Shown here piece after piece: positions 49,721 to 57,673 of a DNA stretch of 64,000 nucleotides (the stretch's first letter is position 1; the number at the start of each line of letters is the position of its first letter). The position numbers were made by a program, and so were the translations under genes. The notes beneath the pieces were generated by a model. It was not told where the DNA came from. It was given only the letters and a program-made list of their open reading frames with translations, and searched no databases. Origin of the DNA: Oscillibacter valericigenes. Its GTDB lineage: Bacteria; Bacillota; Clostridia; Oscillospirales; Oscillospiraceae. The stretch covers positions 122,103 to 186,102 of the forward strand of contig NZ_JAFBIS010000003.1 of NCBI RefSeq assembly GCF_021531435.1, written 5' to 3'.

Positions 49721-50729
49721 GGAGCCGTCCCCTCCTTTGCAGCAGCCAGATGAAGAAGGGGCCGCCCGCCAGGGCCATGACGATGCCCACCGGAATTTCG
49801 TAGGGTGCGAAGAGCATGCGGCCCAGCAGGTCGCATCCGCCCAGCAGCGCCGCGCCCCCCAGGACGGAGGACACCAGCAGGGGGCCGCTCTCCTCGCCCA
49901 CCAAGCGGCGCATGATGTGGGGCACGATGAGGCCCACAAAGCCCACCAGTCCCCCCACGCTGACCGCCGAGCCCGCCAGCACCGCCGCAAGGCCCAGCAG
50001 GACGATGCGCAGCCGCTCCGCCGGAAGGCCCAAACTCTGGGCCTGCTCCCTGCCCAAAAGCAGCACGTCCATTTCGTTGTGCAGGCTCAGGCTCAGCACA
50101 AAGCTCAGCAGCGCGGGCCACAGGGCGGGGAGCAACCGGGCCATGGAAACGCCGGAAAAGCCGCCGATGCGGAAGTCGGAGTAGCCGTTCAGGGCCTCCG
50201 GCACGAAGGTGACCACCGCGTCGATGCCGGCGCTGAAGATGCTGGACACCGCCACGCCCGCCAGCACCAGGGTGATTTTGGAGGCCCCCGTCCGCCGGGC
50301 GATGAGCAGCACCGTCATCACCCCCAGGAACGCCCCCGCCATGGCCGCCAGCGGCACCAGCTTCACCGCGGTGGGCGCGATGGCGCAGCACAGCGCCACC
50401 GTCAGTCCGGCCCCCGCGTTGACGCCGATGGTGCTGGGCGCCGCAAGAGCGTTGGACAGCACCCCCTGAATGATGGCGCCGGAGGCCGCCAGTGCGCCGC
50501 CCGCCAGCAGGCAGGCGCACAGCCGGGGCAGGCGCACATACCGGACGATGCGGAACGCCGTGGTCCCGCTTCCCCCGCCGGTCAGCGCCCGGAGCACCTC
50601 CGCCGGGGGCACCTTTTCCGCCCCCAGGCACAGGTTCAGCAGCGATACCGCCAGCACCAGCGCCGCCAGCGCCGCGTATATCCGCAAATAATTATCCTTC
50701 TGGATACAGGATGTCCGCCAATTTTTCAT
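49713..50729 (-). CDS. btuC: Corrinoid ABC transporter permease (FecCD family)
   Basis: A 338-residue permease with about ten helices and family motifs RLPRLCACLLAGGALAASGAIIQGVLSNALAAPSTIGVNAGA and GLVGFVGLIVPHIMRRLVG. The ATG at 50729 (GGGGAGAGG upstream) overlaps the binding protein gene by 38 bases; a TTG at 50687 with AGAAGGA upstream is a credible alternative that starts closer to TM1. Confidence 0.88.
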   Translation of the reverse strand: MKNWRTSCIQKDNYLRIYAALAALVLAVSLLNLCLGAEKVPPAEVLRALTGGGSGTTAFRIVRYVRLPRLCACLLAGGALAASGAIIQGVLSNALAAPSTIGVNAGAGLTVALCCAIAPTAVKLVPLAAMAGAFLGVMTVLLIARRTGASKITLVLAGVAVSSIFSAGIDAVVTFVPEALNGYSDFRIGGFSGVSMARLLPALWPALLSFVLSLSLHNEMDVLLLGREQAQSLGLPAERLRIVLLGLAAVLAGSAVSVGGLVGFVGLIVPHIMRRLVGEESGPLLVSSVLGGAALLGGCDLLGRMLFAPYEIPVGIVMALAGGPFFIWLLQRRGRLHD

Positions 50730-51642
50730 ACGCCTCTCCCCACCTCGCGTTGGGCTTCACATTGTACAGCCGCTGGTCCATCACATGGTATCTGCCCTCC
50801 CGCACGGCGGTCAGCCCGTCCCAGGCGGGGTTGGACAGCAGGGTGGTCTCCAGCAGGCGTTCCGCCTTGGTGGTGTCCGTCCCCTGGATGACCACAAAGA
50901 TATAGTCCGGGTCGGCCGCCAAAATCGTCTCCAGGCTGAGGTTCTCCAGCAGGCCGCTCTCGCTGTCCGCGATGTTGACGCAGCCCAGGTCCGCCAGCAT
51001 TTCGCCCAGCACGGTGTCGCGGCTGTTCTTCACCTTGCAGCTGGAGCCTGTGGCCCGGACATACAGCACGCTGGGCCCGCTGCCGTCGGCCCGGGCTTTC
51101 GCCGCGTCGATCTGCGCCTGCACGTTCGTGCCGTAGGCCTCATAATTTTCCGGGCAGCCGGTGAGCCGGGTGCAGATGTCCAGCATCCGCAGGTAGTCCG
51201 CAAAGGAGCTGACGTTGAAGTACGCCGCCGGGATGCCGCTTTGCTCCAGCAGCTCCAGCAGCTCCAGGTCCGCCTCCGTCTTGGTGCTGCCGATGACGAA
51301 GTCCGGCTCCGCCGCCAACAGCAGCTCCGCGTTGGGCTCGGTGGTAGTCCCCAGGTTCGCCACCGTCTCCGGCAAATCCAGGTCGAACTGGGTCCAGCTG
51401 TCATTGGCCGCGGCCACCAGGGTGTCCCGGCCCCCGGCCAGACACCAGACGTCCGCGAAGCTGCCGATGAGGGCCGCCACCCGGCGGGGCTTCGCCACCG
51501 TCACCTCCCGGCCCAGGTCGTCGGTAAAGGTAACGGTCTCCGCCTGCGGCTCCGTTTCAGCAGGCACCGGCCCGCTGCCGCCGCAGGCCGAAAGCGCCGT
51601 CAGCAGCACGCCGCACAGCAGCGCGCAAAGCATTCGTTTCAT
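50692..51642 (-). CDS. btuF: Corrinoid-binding lipoprotein (BtuF/FecB family)
   Basis: A 316-residue substrate-binding protein with lipobox LLTALSAC (Cys20). It has the two-lobe FecB pattern: TFTDDLGREVTVAKPRRVAAL, EPDFVIGSTKT and a late DYIFVVIQG. It is the first gene after the cobalamin riboswitch. The name btuF is given by context; siderophore binding is a less likely alternative. Confidence 0.86.
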   Translation of the reverse strand: MKRMLCALLCGVLLTALSACGGSGPVPAETEPQAETVTFTDDLGREVTVAKPRRVAALIGSFADVWCLAGGRDTLVAAANDSWTQFDLDLPETVANLGTTTEPNAELLLAAEPDFVIGSTKTEADLELLELLEQSGIPAAYFNVSSFADYLRMLDICTRLTGCPENYEAYGTNVQAQIDAAKARADGSGPSVLYVRATGSSCKVKNSRDTVLGEMLADLGCVNIADSESGLLENLSLETILAADPDYIFVVIQGTDTTKAERLLETTLLSNPAWDGLTAVREGRYHVMDQRLYNVKPNARWGEAYEKLADILYPEG

Positions 51643-51704
51643 ATGGTCTCTCCTTCAGGTGTTTTTGCGGCGGAGACCGCCGCACTCCCAGCTTTCCCCT
51701 GTTC

Positions 51705-51742
51705 TAAAAGAAAAAACCGCGGCAGTCTGACGACTGCCGCGG
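51705..51742 (-). terminator. Riboswitch-controlled intrinsic terminator ahead of btuF
   Basis: On the minus strand CCGCGGCAGTC / GACTGCCGCGG (arms 51742-51732 and 51727-51717), loop of four bases, followed by TTTTTTCTTTT (51716-51706). It lies between the cobalamin aptamer and btuF, so ligand binding can abort transcription of the whole operon. Confidence 0.88.
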
Positions 51743-51799
51743 CCGATATTTCCACAGCAAAAAGCAGTGAAGCGTCCCCGCCTCCCTGTCATACTTCCA

Positions 51800-51990
51800 C
51801 AAAATAGGTCTCCTGACTTGCGGTAGGGAGGCGCATCTCCTGCGGCTTTGACCCACCTTCTCAGATCACTCCAATGGCGAACTCACGTTCAGCGCCCAAG
51901 GGCGTTTAGGTCAGGCCTCCCGCTTACAGTGCCGGCACGTTTCGGACTCTCACCGAATTTCCTCATCCCCGCATCTCCCGGGAGATGCGA
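51800..51990 (-). promoter_or_regulatory. Cobalamin riboswitch
   Basis: On the minus strand the leader contains the conserved aptamer elements in order: ATTCGGTGAGAGTCCG, CGGCACTGTAAGCGGGAGG, the B12 box GCCATTGGAGTGATCTGAGA followed by AGGTGGG, and AAGTCAGGAGACCT. It is about 50 nt upstream of a strong terminator and controls the roughly 24-kb operon. Confidence 0.95.
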
Positions 51991-52042
51991 AGTCAAATTG
52001 TGATATTCCATTTTTCAACCCATGATTTTCAAGAGCACTTTT

Positions 52043-52071
52043 ATTTTATCGTATCCCGTGCGCTTCGTCAA
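52043..52071 (-). promoter_or_regulatory. Predicted sigma-A promoter of the cobalamin operon
   Basis: TTGACG (52071-52066), 17-base spacer, TAAAAT (52048-52043), giving a 5' leader of about 390 nt that contains the riboswitch and terminator. Confidence 0.8.
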
Positions 52072-52092
52072 GAACCGCCGGAAGAAACCGTT

Positions 52093-52965
52093 TCAAATCC
52101 CCCGCAGGTCAAAATCCGGGGTGTACTCCTCCCTGGCGGAGGTCCGCTCCTGGGTGAAGCCGTCGGTGATGCCGCAGTTTTCCATGTACTCCACCGCCGC
52201 GCGGTACTCCGCCCTTGTCACATGGCGGGCGAGATTCCCCGCCGCCCCCGGCTGGGGCGTGTACTGGCTCATTAAAGAGAACAGCACATCGCCGGGGCGG
52301 AAGGTCGCCGCCACCCAGTCGATGACGCGGCGGGTGTTCTCCAGCTCCCCCGGCAAAATCAAATGCCGGATGAGAACGCCCCGGGTCAGCAGGCCGTTTT
52401 CGATTTTGTAAGGCCCGGTCTGGCGGAACATCTCCAAAATGGCGGTACTGGCCCAGTCGAAGTAATCCTCCGCCGCCGAGTATTTTTTCGCGGGCCCCGG
52501 CAGGGCATATTTCAGGTCCGGCAGGTACACCTGGACCCTGCCCTCCAGCAGCCGCAGCGTCGACCGCTTTTCATACCCGCCGCAGTTCCACACCACCGGC
52601 ACCGGCCAGGGCTCGTCCCCCAGCGCTTCCAGAATGACGGGTGTAAAGTGGGTAGGCGTGACAAGGTCCAGGCAGGCGGCCCCCTGGGAAATCAGCTCCT
52701 TGAAAATCTCCCGCAGGCGGGCGGCCGCGATGGGTTTCCCCACCTCCCCCTGGGAGATGGGCCCGTTCTGGCAGAAGCAGCACCGGAGGTTGCAGCCGGA
52801 GAAAAACACGGTCCCGGCGCCGTGCTCCCCTACAAGGCACGGCTCCTCCCACTGGTGCAGCATGGCCTTCGCCGCCACCGGAACGCTGGGCTGGCGGCAC
52901 ACGCCGCCCCGCTTTGTCTCCGTCCGCTCCGCCCCGCAGTTCCGGGGACACAGGTTACAAATCAT
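52093..52965 (-). CDS. Radical SAM protein (PflA-like)
   Basis: A 290-residue radical SAM protein with the cluster Cys58, Cys62, Cys65 (GCNLRCCFCQN) and an N-terminal Cys cluster (CNLCPRNCG...GVCRQP) typical of the stand-alone PflA-like family, ending YTPDFDLRG. Its substrate is unknown; no glycyl radical enzyme is adjacent. ATGA overlap with tdk makes it the last gene of the mutY operon. Confidence 0.87.
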   Translation of the reverse strand: MICNLCPRNCGAERTETKRGGVCRQPSVPVAAKAMLHQWEEPCLVGEHGAGTVFFSGCNLRCCFCQNGPISQGEVGKPIAAARLREIFKELISQGAACLDLVTPTHFTPVILEALGDEPWPVPVVWNCGGYEKRSTLRLLEGRVQVYLPDLKYALPGPAKKYSAAEDYFDWASTAILEMFRQTGPYKIENGLLTRGVLIRHLILPGELENTRRVIDWVAATFRPGDVLFSLMSQYTPQPGAAGNLARHVTRAEYRAAVEYMENCGITDGFTQERTSAREEYTPDFDLRGI

Positions 52966-53549
52966 AGCTTCGTGATGTCAAAGTCCGGGCCCAGGTTGCC
53001 CTCCCGCCAGTGCTTGCGGCACAGGCCGATGTACTGGTCGTTGGCGCCCAGCACCACCTGCTCGCCCTCCTTGAGGACCTTGCCCGTGGAATCGAACCGG
53101 GCGTTGAACATGGCCTTTTTGCCGCACCAGCAGATGGTCTTGACTTCCTCAATTTTGTCCGCCATCACCAGCAGCGCCTCGCTGCCGGGGAACAGGTCGC
53201 CCTTGAAGTCCGCCCGCAGGCCGTAGCAGATGACGGGGATGCCCAGGTCGTCCACGATGTACACCAGGTACATGACCTCCTCCTTCGTCAGGAACTGGGC
53301 CTCGTCCACGATGATGCAGGCGTTTTGCTGCAGCTCCATGATGGAAAGTTCCCGCATCTCGTCAAAGTAGATGCAGGGGTATTTCAGTCCGATGCGGGAG
53401 ACCACCATATGGTCGCCGTCCCGGGTGTCCAGCCGGGGCTTCACCAGCAGCGTCTGCTGGCCCCGCTCCTCGTAGTTGAACCGGGCCATCAACGCGTTTG
53501 CCGTCTTGCTGGAGCCCATGGCTCCGTATTTGAAATAAAGCTGTGCCAT
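52962..53549 (-). CDS. tdk: Thymidine kinase (type II)
   Basis: A 195-residue kinase for thymidine salvage. P-loop GAMGSSKT (9-16), DEAQFLT with the catalytic Glu, and the zinc-binding Cys in CWCGKKAMFNAR and LCRKHW. ATG at 53549 has GGGAG upstream; the longer frame to 53696 crosses the neighbouring gene and is rejected. Confidence 0.94.
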   Translation of the reverse strand: MAQLYFKYGAMGSSKTANALMARFNYEERGQQTLLVKPRLDTRDGDHMVVSRIGLKYPCIYFDEMRELSIMELQQNACIIVDEAQFLTKEEVMYLVYIVDDLGIPVICYGLRADFKGDLFPGSEALLVMADKIEEVKTICWCGKKAMFNARFDSTGKVLKEGEQVVLGANDQYIGLCRKHWREGNLGPDFDITKL

Positions 53550-53560
53550 TGTTTTCTCCC

Positions 53561-53755
53561 TTAATCCTCGTTTTTCTCTTGTTCCTTCCGCCGCACATGC
53601 CCCGCAAAGGTCTCCCCGCTCCGCCGGGGGAGGAAGGAAATCGGCGCCGGGGTCTCCCTGCCATGGTAATAACACCACAGCCACCGCAGGCACCACGCCA
53701 GCTTCCGCGCCAGCAGGAGCAGCAGCACCAGCAGCAAAATCTTAATGAGCTTCAT
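53561..53755 (-). CDS. Tiny single-pass membrane protein
   Basis: A 64-residue protein with one N-terminal hydrophobic helix (residues 4-16, ILLLVLLLLLARK) and a basic C-terminal tail. No family recognised. It overlaps the preceding gene by 14 bases and precedes tdk by 11, so cotranslation is likely. Confidence 0.6.
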   Translation of the reverse strand: MKLIKILLLVLLLLLARKLAWCLRWLWCYYHGRETPAPISFLPRRSGETFAGHVRRKEQEKNED

Positions 53756-53972
53756 CTTCGTCCACTTCTCTATAATCCACGGTGTACACCGGGCCCTTGA
53801 ATTCCGGCTCTTTGGGCTTTTCACGCTTTGGCTGTCCACCGCCCTTGCTGCGGCGGTACAGCACCACCAGCGCCACAATCAGCGCAATGGGCACCGCCAG
53901 CCGCAGGGCCAGCGTCAAGAAGCCCAGCAGCAGCCGGAAAATCCCCAGCGGCAGGCCAACTAACCATCCCAT
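53742..53972 (-). CDS. Small membrane protein
   Basis: A 76-residue protein with a long hydrophobic N-terminal region (residues 3-40, one or two helices) and a charged tail KPKEPEFKGPVYTVDYREVDEDEAH. It is found 6 bases after mutY. No family recognised. Confidence 0.65.
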   Translation of the reverse strand: MGWLVGLPLGIFRLLLGFLTLALRLAVPIALIVALVVLYRRSKGGGQPKREKPKEPEFKGPVYTVDYREVDEDEAH

Positions 53973-53978
53973 GCTTCT

Positions 53979-55055
53979 CTATCCTTTCATCTGTTCCTTC
54001 GCCTCGGCGTAGTACCGGGCAAAGGCCGAGGGGACGGCGTGGGCCTCCAGCCCGTCCGCGTCCACCCACTCCCATTCCGCCGGGCCGTCCCCGGACACGC
54101 TCAGGGTGTAGCCCGTCATGTGCCACTCCACATGGGTGAAGATGTGCTTCGCCGTCAGCTTGTTTTTCCACTCCACGGCGGTCAGGCCCATGGCCTTCAC
54201 CGCCTCCGCCGCAACCCGCTCGTCCAAAGCCCCCTCCACGTTGGGGAACTCCCACAGCCCCGCCAAAAGGCCGCTGTCGGGGCGGCGGCTCAGGGCAGCC
54301 TTGCCCTCCCGCAGCAGGAGGAACACGGTCTTTTCCTCCACCCTCCGGGCCTTTTTCGGTTTCTTGACCGGCAGGCTCTCCGCCGTGCCCCGGATGCGGC
54401 CCAGGCAGAAGTCCCGGGCGGGGCACGCGTCACACTTGGGCGGACCGTTTGGGACGCACACCGTGGCCCCCAGCTCCATCGTAGCCTGGTTGAACACGCG
54501 GATGCCCGCCGCCTCCGCCGGCATGACGGCCTGCACCCGCTCCCGGACGGTCTTTTTCGTCCTGGGGTCCAGGATGTCGTCATGGCAGTCGGTGAGCCTT
54601 GTCACCACCCGGAGGACGTTGCCGTCCACCGCCGCCTCCCGCCGCCCGAAGGCAGCCGAGGCGATGGCGCTGGCGGTGTAGTCCCCCACCCCCGGCAGTT
54701 TCAGCAGCCCCTCGTAGGTATCCGGGAAGCCGCCCATCTCCGCCACGGCTTTCGCCGCCTTCTGCAGATTCCGGGCGCGGCTGTAATAGCCCAGCCCCTC
54801 CCACAGCTTCATCAGGCGGTCCTCCGGGGCGTTTGCCAAAGCCTCCACCGAGGGGAAGGCTTCGAGAAACCGGGCGTAGTAGCCCAGAACCGCCGCCACA
54901 CGGGTCTGCTGCAGCATGATCTCCGACACCCAGATGCGGTACGGGTCCTCCGTCCGCCGCCAGGGCAGGTCCCGGGCATTTTCCCGGTACCAGGCCAAAA
55001 GCGGCCCCGGCAGGGTCGCCAGCACGTTTTCAGTTGTCAACTCCTGTCGTTCCAT
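53979..55055 (-). CDS. mutY: A/G-specific adenine glycosylase
   Basis: A 358-residue DNA repair glycosylase removing adenine opposite 8-oxoguanine. N-terminal HhH-GPD domain with WVSEIMLQQTRV (catalytic Glu), LPGVGDYTASAIASAAFG (helix-hairpin-helix and catalytic Asp downstream), iron-sulfur loop CVPNGPPKCDACPARDFC (one residue longer than usual in the first gap), and a C-terminal NUDIX-like 8-oxoG recognition domain. ATG at 55055 is preferred; a -10-like TATGAT lies immediately upstream. First gene of a five-gene leftward operon. Confidence 0.93.
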   Translation of the reverse strand: MERQELTTENVLATLPGPLLAWYRENARDLPWRRTEDPYRIWVSEIMLQQTRVAAVLGYYARFLEAFPSVEALANAPEDRLMKLWEGLGYYSRARNLQKAAKAVAEMGGFPDTYEGLLKLPGVGDYTASAIASAAFGRREAAVDGNVLRVVTRLTDCHDDILDPRTKKTVRERVQAVMPAEAAGIRVFNQATMELGATVCVPNGPPKCDACPARDFCLGRIRGTAESLPVKKPKKARRVEEKTVFLLLREGKAALSRRPDSGLLAGLWEFPNVEGALDERVAAEAVKAMGLTAVEWKNKLTAKHIFTHVEWHMTGYTLSVSGDGPAEWEWVDADGLEAHAVPSAFARYYAEAKEQMKG

Positions 55056-55119
55056 GGTATTATCATACCATACCCGGCGGGGGATTTGCACCCCTCCGAA
55101 AGTTTTTTTGAAAAACCTC

Positions 55120-55150
55120 TTGACCTTCCCCTTTCTGGAAGGTGTACGAT
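55120..55150 (+). promoter_or_regulatory. MerR-type promoter with 19-base spacer and operator dyad
   Basis: TTGACC (55120-55125) and TACGAT (55145-55150) are separated by 19 bases, the overlong spacing used by MerR regulators. Inside is a perfect dyad, ACCTTCC (55123-55129) and GGAAGGT (55137-55143). The regulator encoded directly downstream is the obvious ligand of this site. Confidence 0.85.
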
Positions 55151-55174
55151 ACCCTCAGAAACGAGGTGAACGGC

Positions 55175-55825
55175 TTGAAAATCAACGAAGTGGAGGCCCT
55201 GGTGGGCATCACGAAGAAGAACATCCGCTTTTACGAGGCCGAGGGATTGCTGGCCCCCCGGCGGAACAGCGACAACGGCTACCGGGACTACGGCGAGGCC
55301 GAGGTGGAGACCCTGCGGCGCATCAAGCTGCTGCGCAAGCTGGGCGTGCCGCTGGAGGACATCCGGCAGATGCTCTCCGGCGCCCACACGGTGGGAGACG
55401 GGATGCGCCGCCATCTGGTGACGCTGGAACGGGAGCGGCAGAATCTGGACGCCGCGGCGAAACTCTGCGGCGAGCTGGCGGACTGCCCGGACCGGCTGGA
55501 CGCCCTGGACGCCGACGCGCTGCTGGAGAAAATGGCGGAGATGGAGCAATCCGGCACCACCTTCCAGAACAAGCAGTCCCAGGACATCCGGGTGCGGTAT
55601 GTGGCCCCGGTGGTGGTGACGGTGCTGATGGTGCTGCTGATGCTGGGGCTCATCTGGCTGTTCCTCTGGGCCTTTGAGACGGACCCGGCGGGCGCGCCGC
55701 CCCTGCCGCTGCTGGCGGTGTTCATCGCCGTCCCGACGGTGGTAGCCCTGGGGGTCATCCTGTCCCTGGTGCAGCGCATCCGGGAGATCGGAAGGAGGGA
55801 GATCGACGATGCCAGGCAGTTCTGA
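55175..55825 (+). CDS. Membrane-anchored MerR family regulator
   Basis: A 216-residue protein: MerR winged helix (residues 1-70, INEVEALVGITKKNIRFYEAEGLL...GYRDYGEAEVETLRRIKLLRKLGVPLEDIRQML), dimerisation coiled coil (75-125), then two membrane helices (about 146-166 and 175-197) and a short charged tail REIGRREIDDARQF. MerR proteins with a C-terminal membrane anchor are unusual. TTG at 55175 follows GAGGTGA at 5 bases; the upstream GTG at 55142 lies in the -10 region. It overlaps the next gene by 17 bases. Confidence 0.85.
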   Translation: MKINEVEALVGITKKNIRFYEAEGLLAPRRNSDNGYRDYGEAEVETLRRIKLLRKLGVPLEDIRQMLSGAHTVGDGMRRHLVTLERERQNLDAAAKLCGELADCPDRLDALDADALLEKMAEMEQSGTTFQNKQSQDIRVRYVAPVVVTVLMVLLMLGLIWLFLWAFETDPAGAPPLPLLAVFIAVPTVVALGVILSLVQRIREIGRREIDDARQF

Positions 55826-56075
55826 CCGGCGCAGAAAGCGCATCGGCTCCATCATTGCGGCCGTGTTCGTCCTGTTCTACGTCCTGCCCCTGGTCATCGG
55901 CTCCGTTTTTGCCGCCGTGACGTTTATCCGGGACGGCGAGTGCTTTGCCGCGATCCTGTTCCTGCTGATCTACAGCGTGCTGGGCGGGGCCGTGGTGATC
56001 GGCGTGCTCCTGGCCCTGCGCCAGCGCCTGAAAGAGATCAAGGGAGGCGAGGAAGATGACGCCGCCCAATACTGA
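55809..56075 (+). CDS. Small two-helix membrane protein of the MerR operon (copy 1)
   Basis: An 88-residue protein with a basic N-terminus, two membrane helices (about 13-36 and 46-68) and a tail RLKEIKGGEEDDAAQY. Its layout and tail resemble the C-terminal membrane part of the MerR protein, suggesting that it derives from it or pairs with it in the membrane. Overlaps MerR by 17 bases and the next gene by 20. Confidence 0.75.
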   Translation: MPGSSDRRRKRIGSIIAAVFVLFYVLPLVIGSVFAAVTFIRDGECFAAILFLLIYSVLGGAVVIGVLLALRQRLKEIKGGEEDDAAQY

Positions 56076-56316
56076 CCGGCAATCAAGCCGCCGGAAAAGC
56101 GCCCTCTGGAGCGCCGTGTTCAACACGGTGCTGCGGCTCATCGCGGCGGCGGTGCTGCTGTGGTGCCGCCGGGAGGTGGACAGCGCCGTGTTGTCCGTCG
56201 TACTGCTGGTGCTTGCTCTCATCAATCTGGGGACCATCGTCCCCTTGTGGATCAGTTTTCGTATACGCTTGAAAGAAATTGAAGGAGGAGAAGAAGATGC
56301 TGCTGCTGAATATTGA
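56056..56316 (+). CDS. Small two-helix membrane protein of the MerR operon (copy 2)
   Basis: An 86-residue paralog-like protein: basic N-terminus, two helices (about 17-36 and 43-65), tail RLKEIEGGEEDAAAEY nearly identical to that of the preceding protein. No named family. Overlaps both neighbours by 20 bases. Confidence 0.75.
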   Translation: MTPPNTDRQSSRRKSALWSAVFNTVLRLIAAAVLLWCRREVDSAVLSVVLLVLALINLGTIVPLWISFRIRLKEIEGGEEDAAAEY

Positions 56317-56608
56317 CTATGTACCCGGTAAAGAGGTGGAGCCCCTGGGCCTGGTGAAGGGCACCGTGGTCCAGTCTAAAAACGTGGGCAAGGACTTCAT
56401 GGCCGGCATGAAGACCCTGGTGGGCGGTGAGATCACCGGCTACACCGAGATGCTGACCGAGGCCCGCCAGATCGCCACTAAGCGGATGGTGGACGAGGCC
56501 ACCGCCCTGGGCGCCGACGCCGTCATCAACGTCCGGTTCGGCTCTTCCGCCGTCATGCAGGGCGCGGCGGAAGTGATCGCCTACGGCACCGCCGTGAAGC
56601 TGAAATGA
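56297..56608 (+). CDS. YbjQ family protein (UPF0145)
   Basis: A 103-residue YbjQ-type protein of unknown function that forms pentamers in solved homologues. Motifs: YVPGKEVEPLGLVKGTVVQSKNVGKDFMAGMKTLVGGEITGYTEMLTEAR (positions 5-55), GADAVINVRFGSS and a final AYGTAVKLK. ATG at 56297 sits after AAGGAGGAG, 20 bases inside the previous gene. The family is sometimes called heavy-metal-binding, but no Cys/His site is seen here. Confidence 0.9.
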   Translation: MLLLNIDYVPGKEVEPLGLVKGTVVQSKNVGKDFMAGMKTLVGGEITGYTEMLTEARQIATKRMVDEATALGADAVINVRFGSSAVMQGAAEVIAYGTAVKLK

Positions 56609-57324
56609 CGCGGGTCACATTCCTGGCCCACAGCGGCTTTTGGGTGGAGCTGCCCAGCGTTACATTGTTATTTGACTGGTGGAAAGGGGAACTCCCGGTT
56701 TTGCGGCCGGGGGTCCCCCTGCTGGTCTTTTCCAGCCACCGCCATGAGGACCACTTCAACCCCGAAATTTTCCGGCTTGATGCCGACGCGTTTCTGCTGG
56801 GCAGCGACATCCGCCTGACGGCCCGGAACCTGGAAAAATGGGGCGTTTCCGAAGAAACAGCCGCCCGGTGCCTGCGCCTGGGGAAGCAGGACGCCGTCTC
56901 TCCCTTGCCCGGCGTCACGGTGGAGACCCTGCCCTCCACCGACGAGGGCGTGGCGTTTTTAGTGACGGCGGACGGGAAAACCGTTTTCCACGCCGGGGAC
57001 CTGAACTGGTGGCACTGGGAGGGGGAGGACCCCGGCTGGAACCGGAACATGGAGGTCAATTTCCAGCGATACACGGAGCCCCTCCGGGGGCGGCGCATCG
57101 ACCTGGCCATGCTGCCCCTGGACCCCCGGCTGGGGGAGGACGGTTTCCGGGGCCCCAAGTATTTTCTGGAGCTGGCGGACATCCGCCGCTTCCTGCCCAT
57201 GCACCAGTGGGGGGATTTTGGTTTTACAGAGAAATTTCTGGCCCGGTATCCCGGCTTCGCGGCCCGGACGGTGCCCGTCAGCCGGGCGGGGCAGGACTTT
57301 ACATTTGAGGAGGAAGATGTATGA
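56605..57324 (+). CDS. Metallo-beta-lactamase-fold hydrolase
   Basis: A 239-residue MBL-fold protein with the zinc motif SSHRHEDHF (His45, His47, Asp49, His50), the second-site GDLNWWHW in place of the usual GDT, and MHQWGDF near the C-terminus as the final His. The family resembles the UlaG/YycJ-like beta-lactamase_2/3 group; the substrate is unknown. ATGA overlap at both ends. Confidence 0.85.
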   Translation: MTRVTFLAHSGFWVELPSVTLLFDWWKGELPVLRPGVPLLVFSSHRHEDHFNPEIFRLDADAFLLGSDIRLTARNLEKWGVSEETAARCLRLGKQDAVSPLPGVTVETLPSTDEGVAFLVTADGKTVFHAGDLNWWHWEGEDPGWNRNMEVNFQRYTEPLRGRRIDLAMLPLDPRLGEDGFRGPKYFLELADIRRFLPMHQWGDFGFTEKFLARYPGFAARTVPVSRAGQDFTFEEEDV

Positions 57325-57620
57325 AAATCGACGGCAACGAGCTGGCCATCCGGCAGAACGACCTGGACCGGGAGGGCCGCCACGAGGAGGCCATGGCCAT
57401 CAAGCAGGAGTTTCTGCGGCAGGTACGGGAGAGCGGCGACCACTGCCCCTGCAAGGAAGCGTGCCCCCACCACGGCAACTGCTTTGAGTGCGTGACGCTC
57501 CACCGGGGCCACCGGGACCATCTGCCCATGTGCATGTGGGACATGGTGAATGAGCGGCTGCACAAGCTGTCGCTGATGACGGAGGGGACGCTGCGGGAGT
57601 ATGAGGAGACGCATCAGTAA
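57321..57620 (+). CDS. Small cysteine-rich protein
   Basis: A 99-residue protein with a helical N-terminal half (NELAIRQNDLDREGRHEEAMAIKQEFLRQV) and a Cys/His cluster CPCKEACPHHGNCFECVTLHRGHRDHLPMC, seven Cys/His-rich positions likely to bind zinc or iron-sulfur. Such proteins occur widely in gut clostridia with unknown role. Last gene of the MerR operon. Confidence 0.78.
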   Translation: MKIDGNELAIRQNDLDREGRHEEAMAIKQEFLRQVRESGDHCPCKEACPHHGNCFECVTLHRGHRDHLPMCMWDMVNERLHKLSLMTEGTLREYEETHQ

Positions 57621-57673
57621 GAAGGGGGGCTTTTGCCCCCTTCTTTTCTGCCCATGGGTCGGAAAACGGGGGT

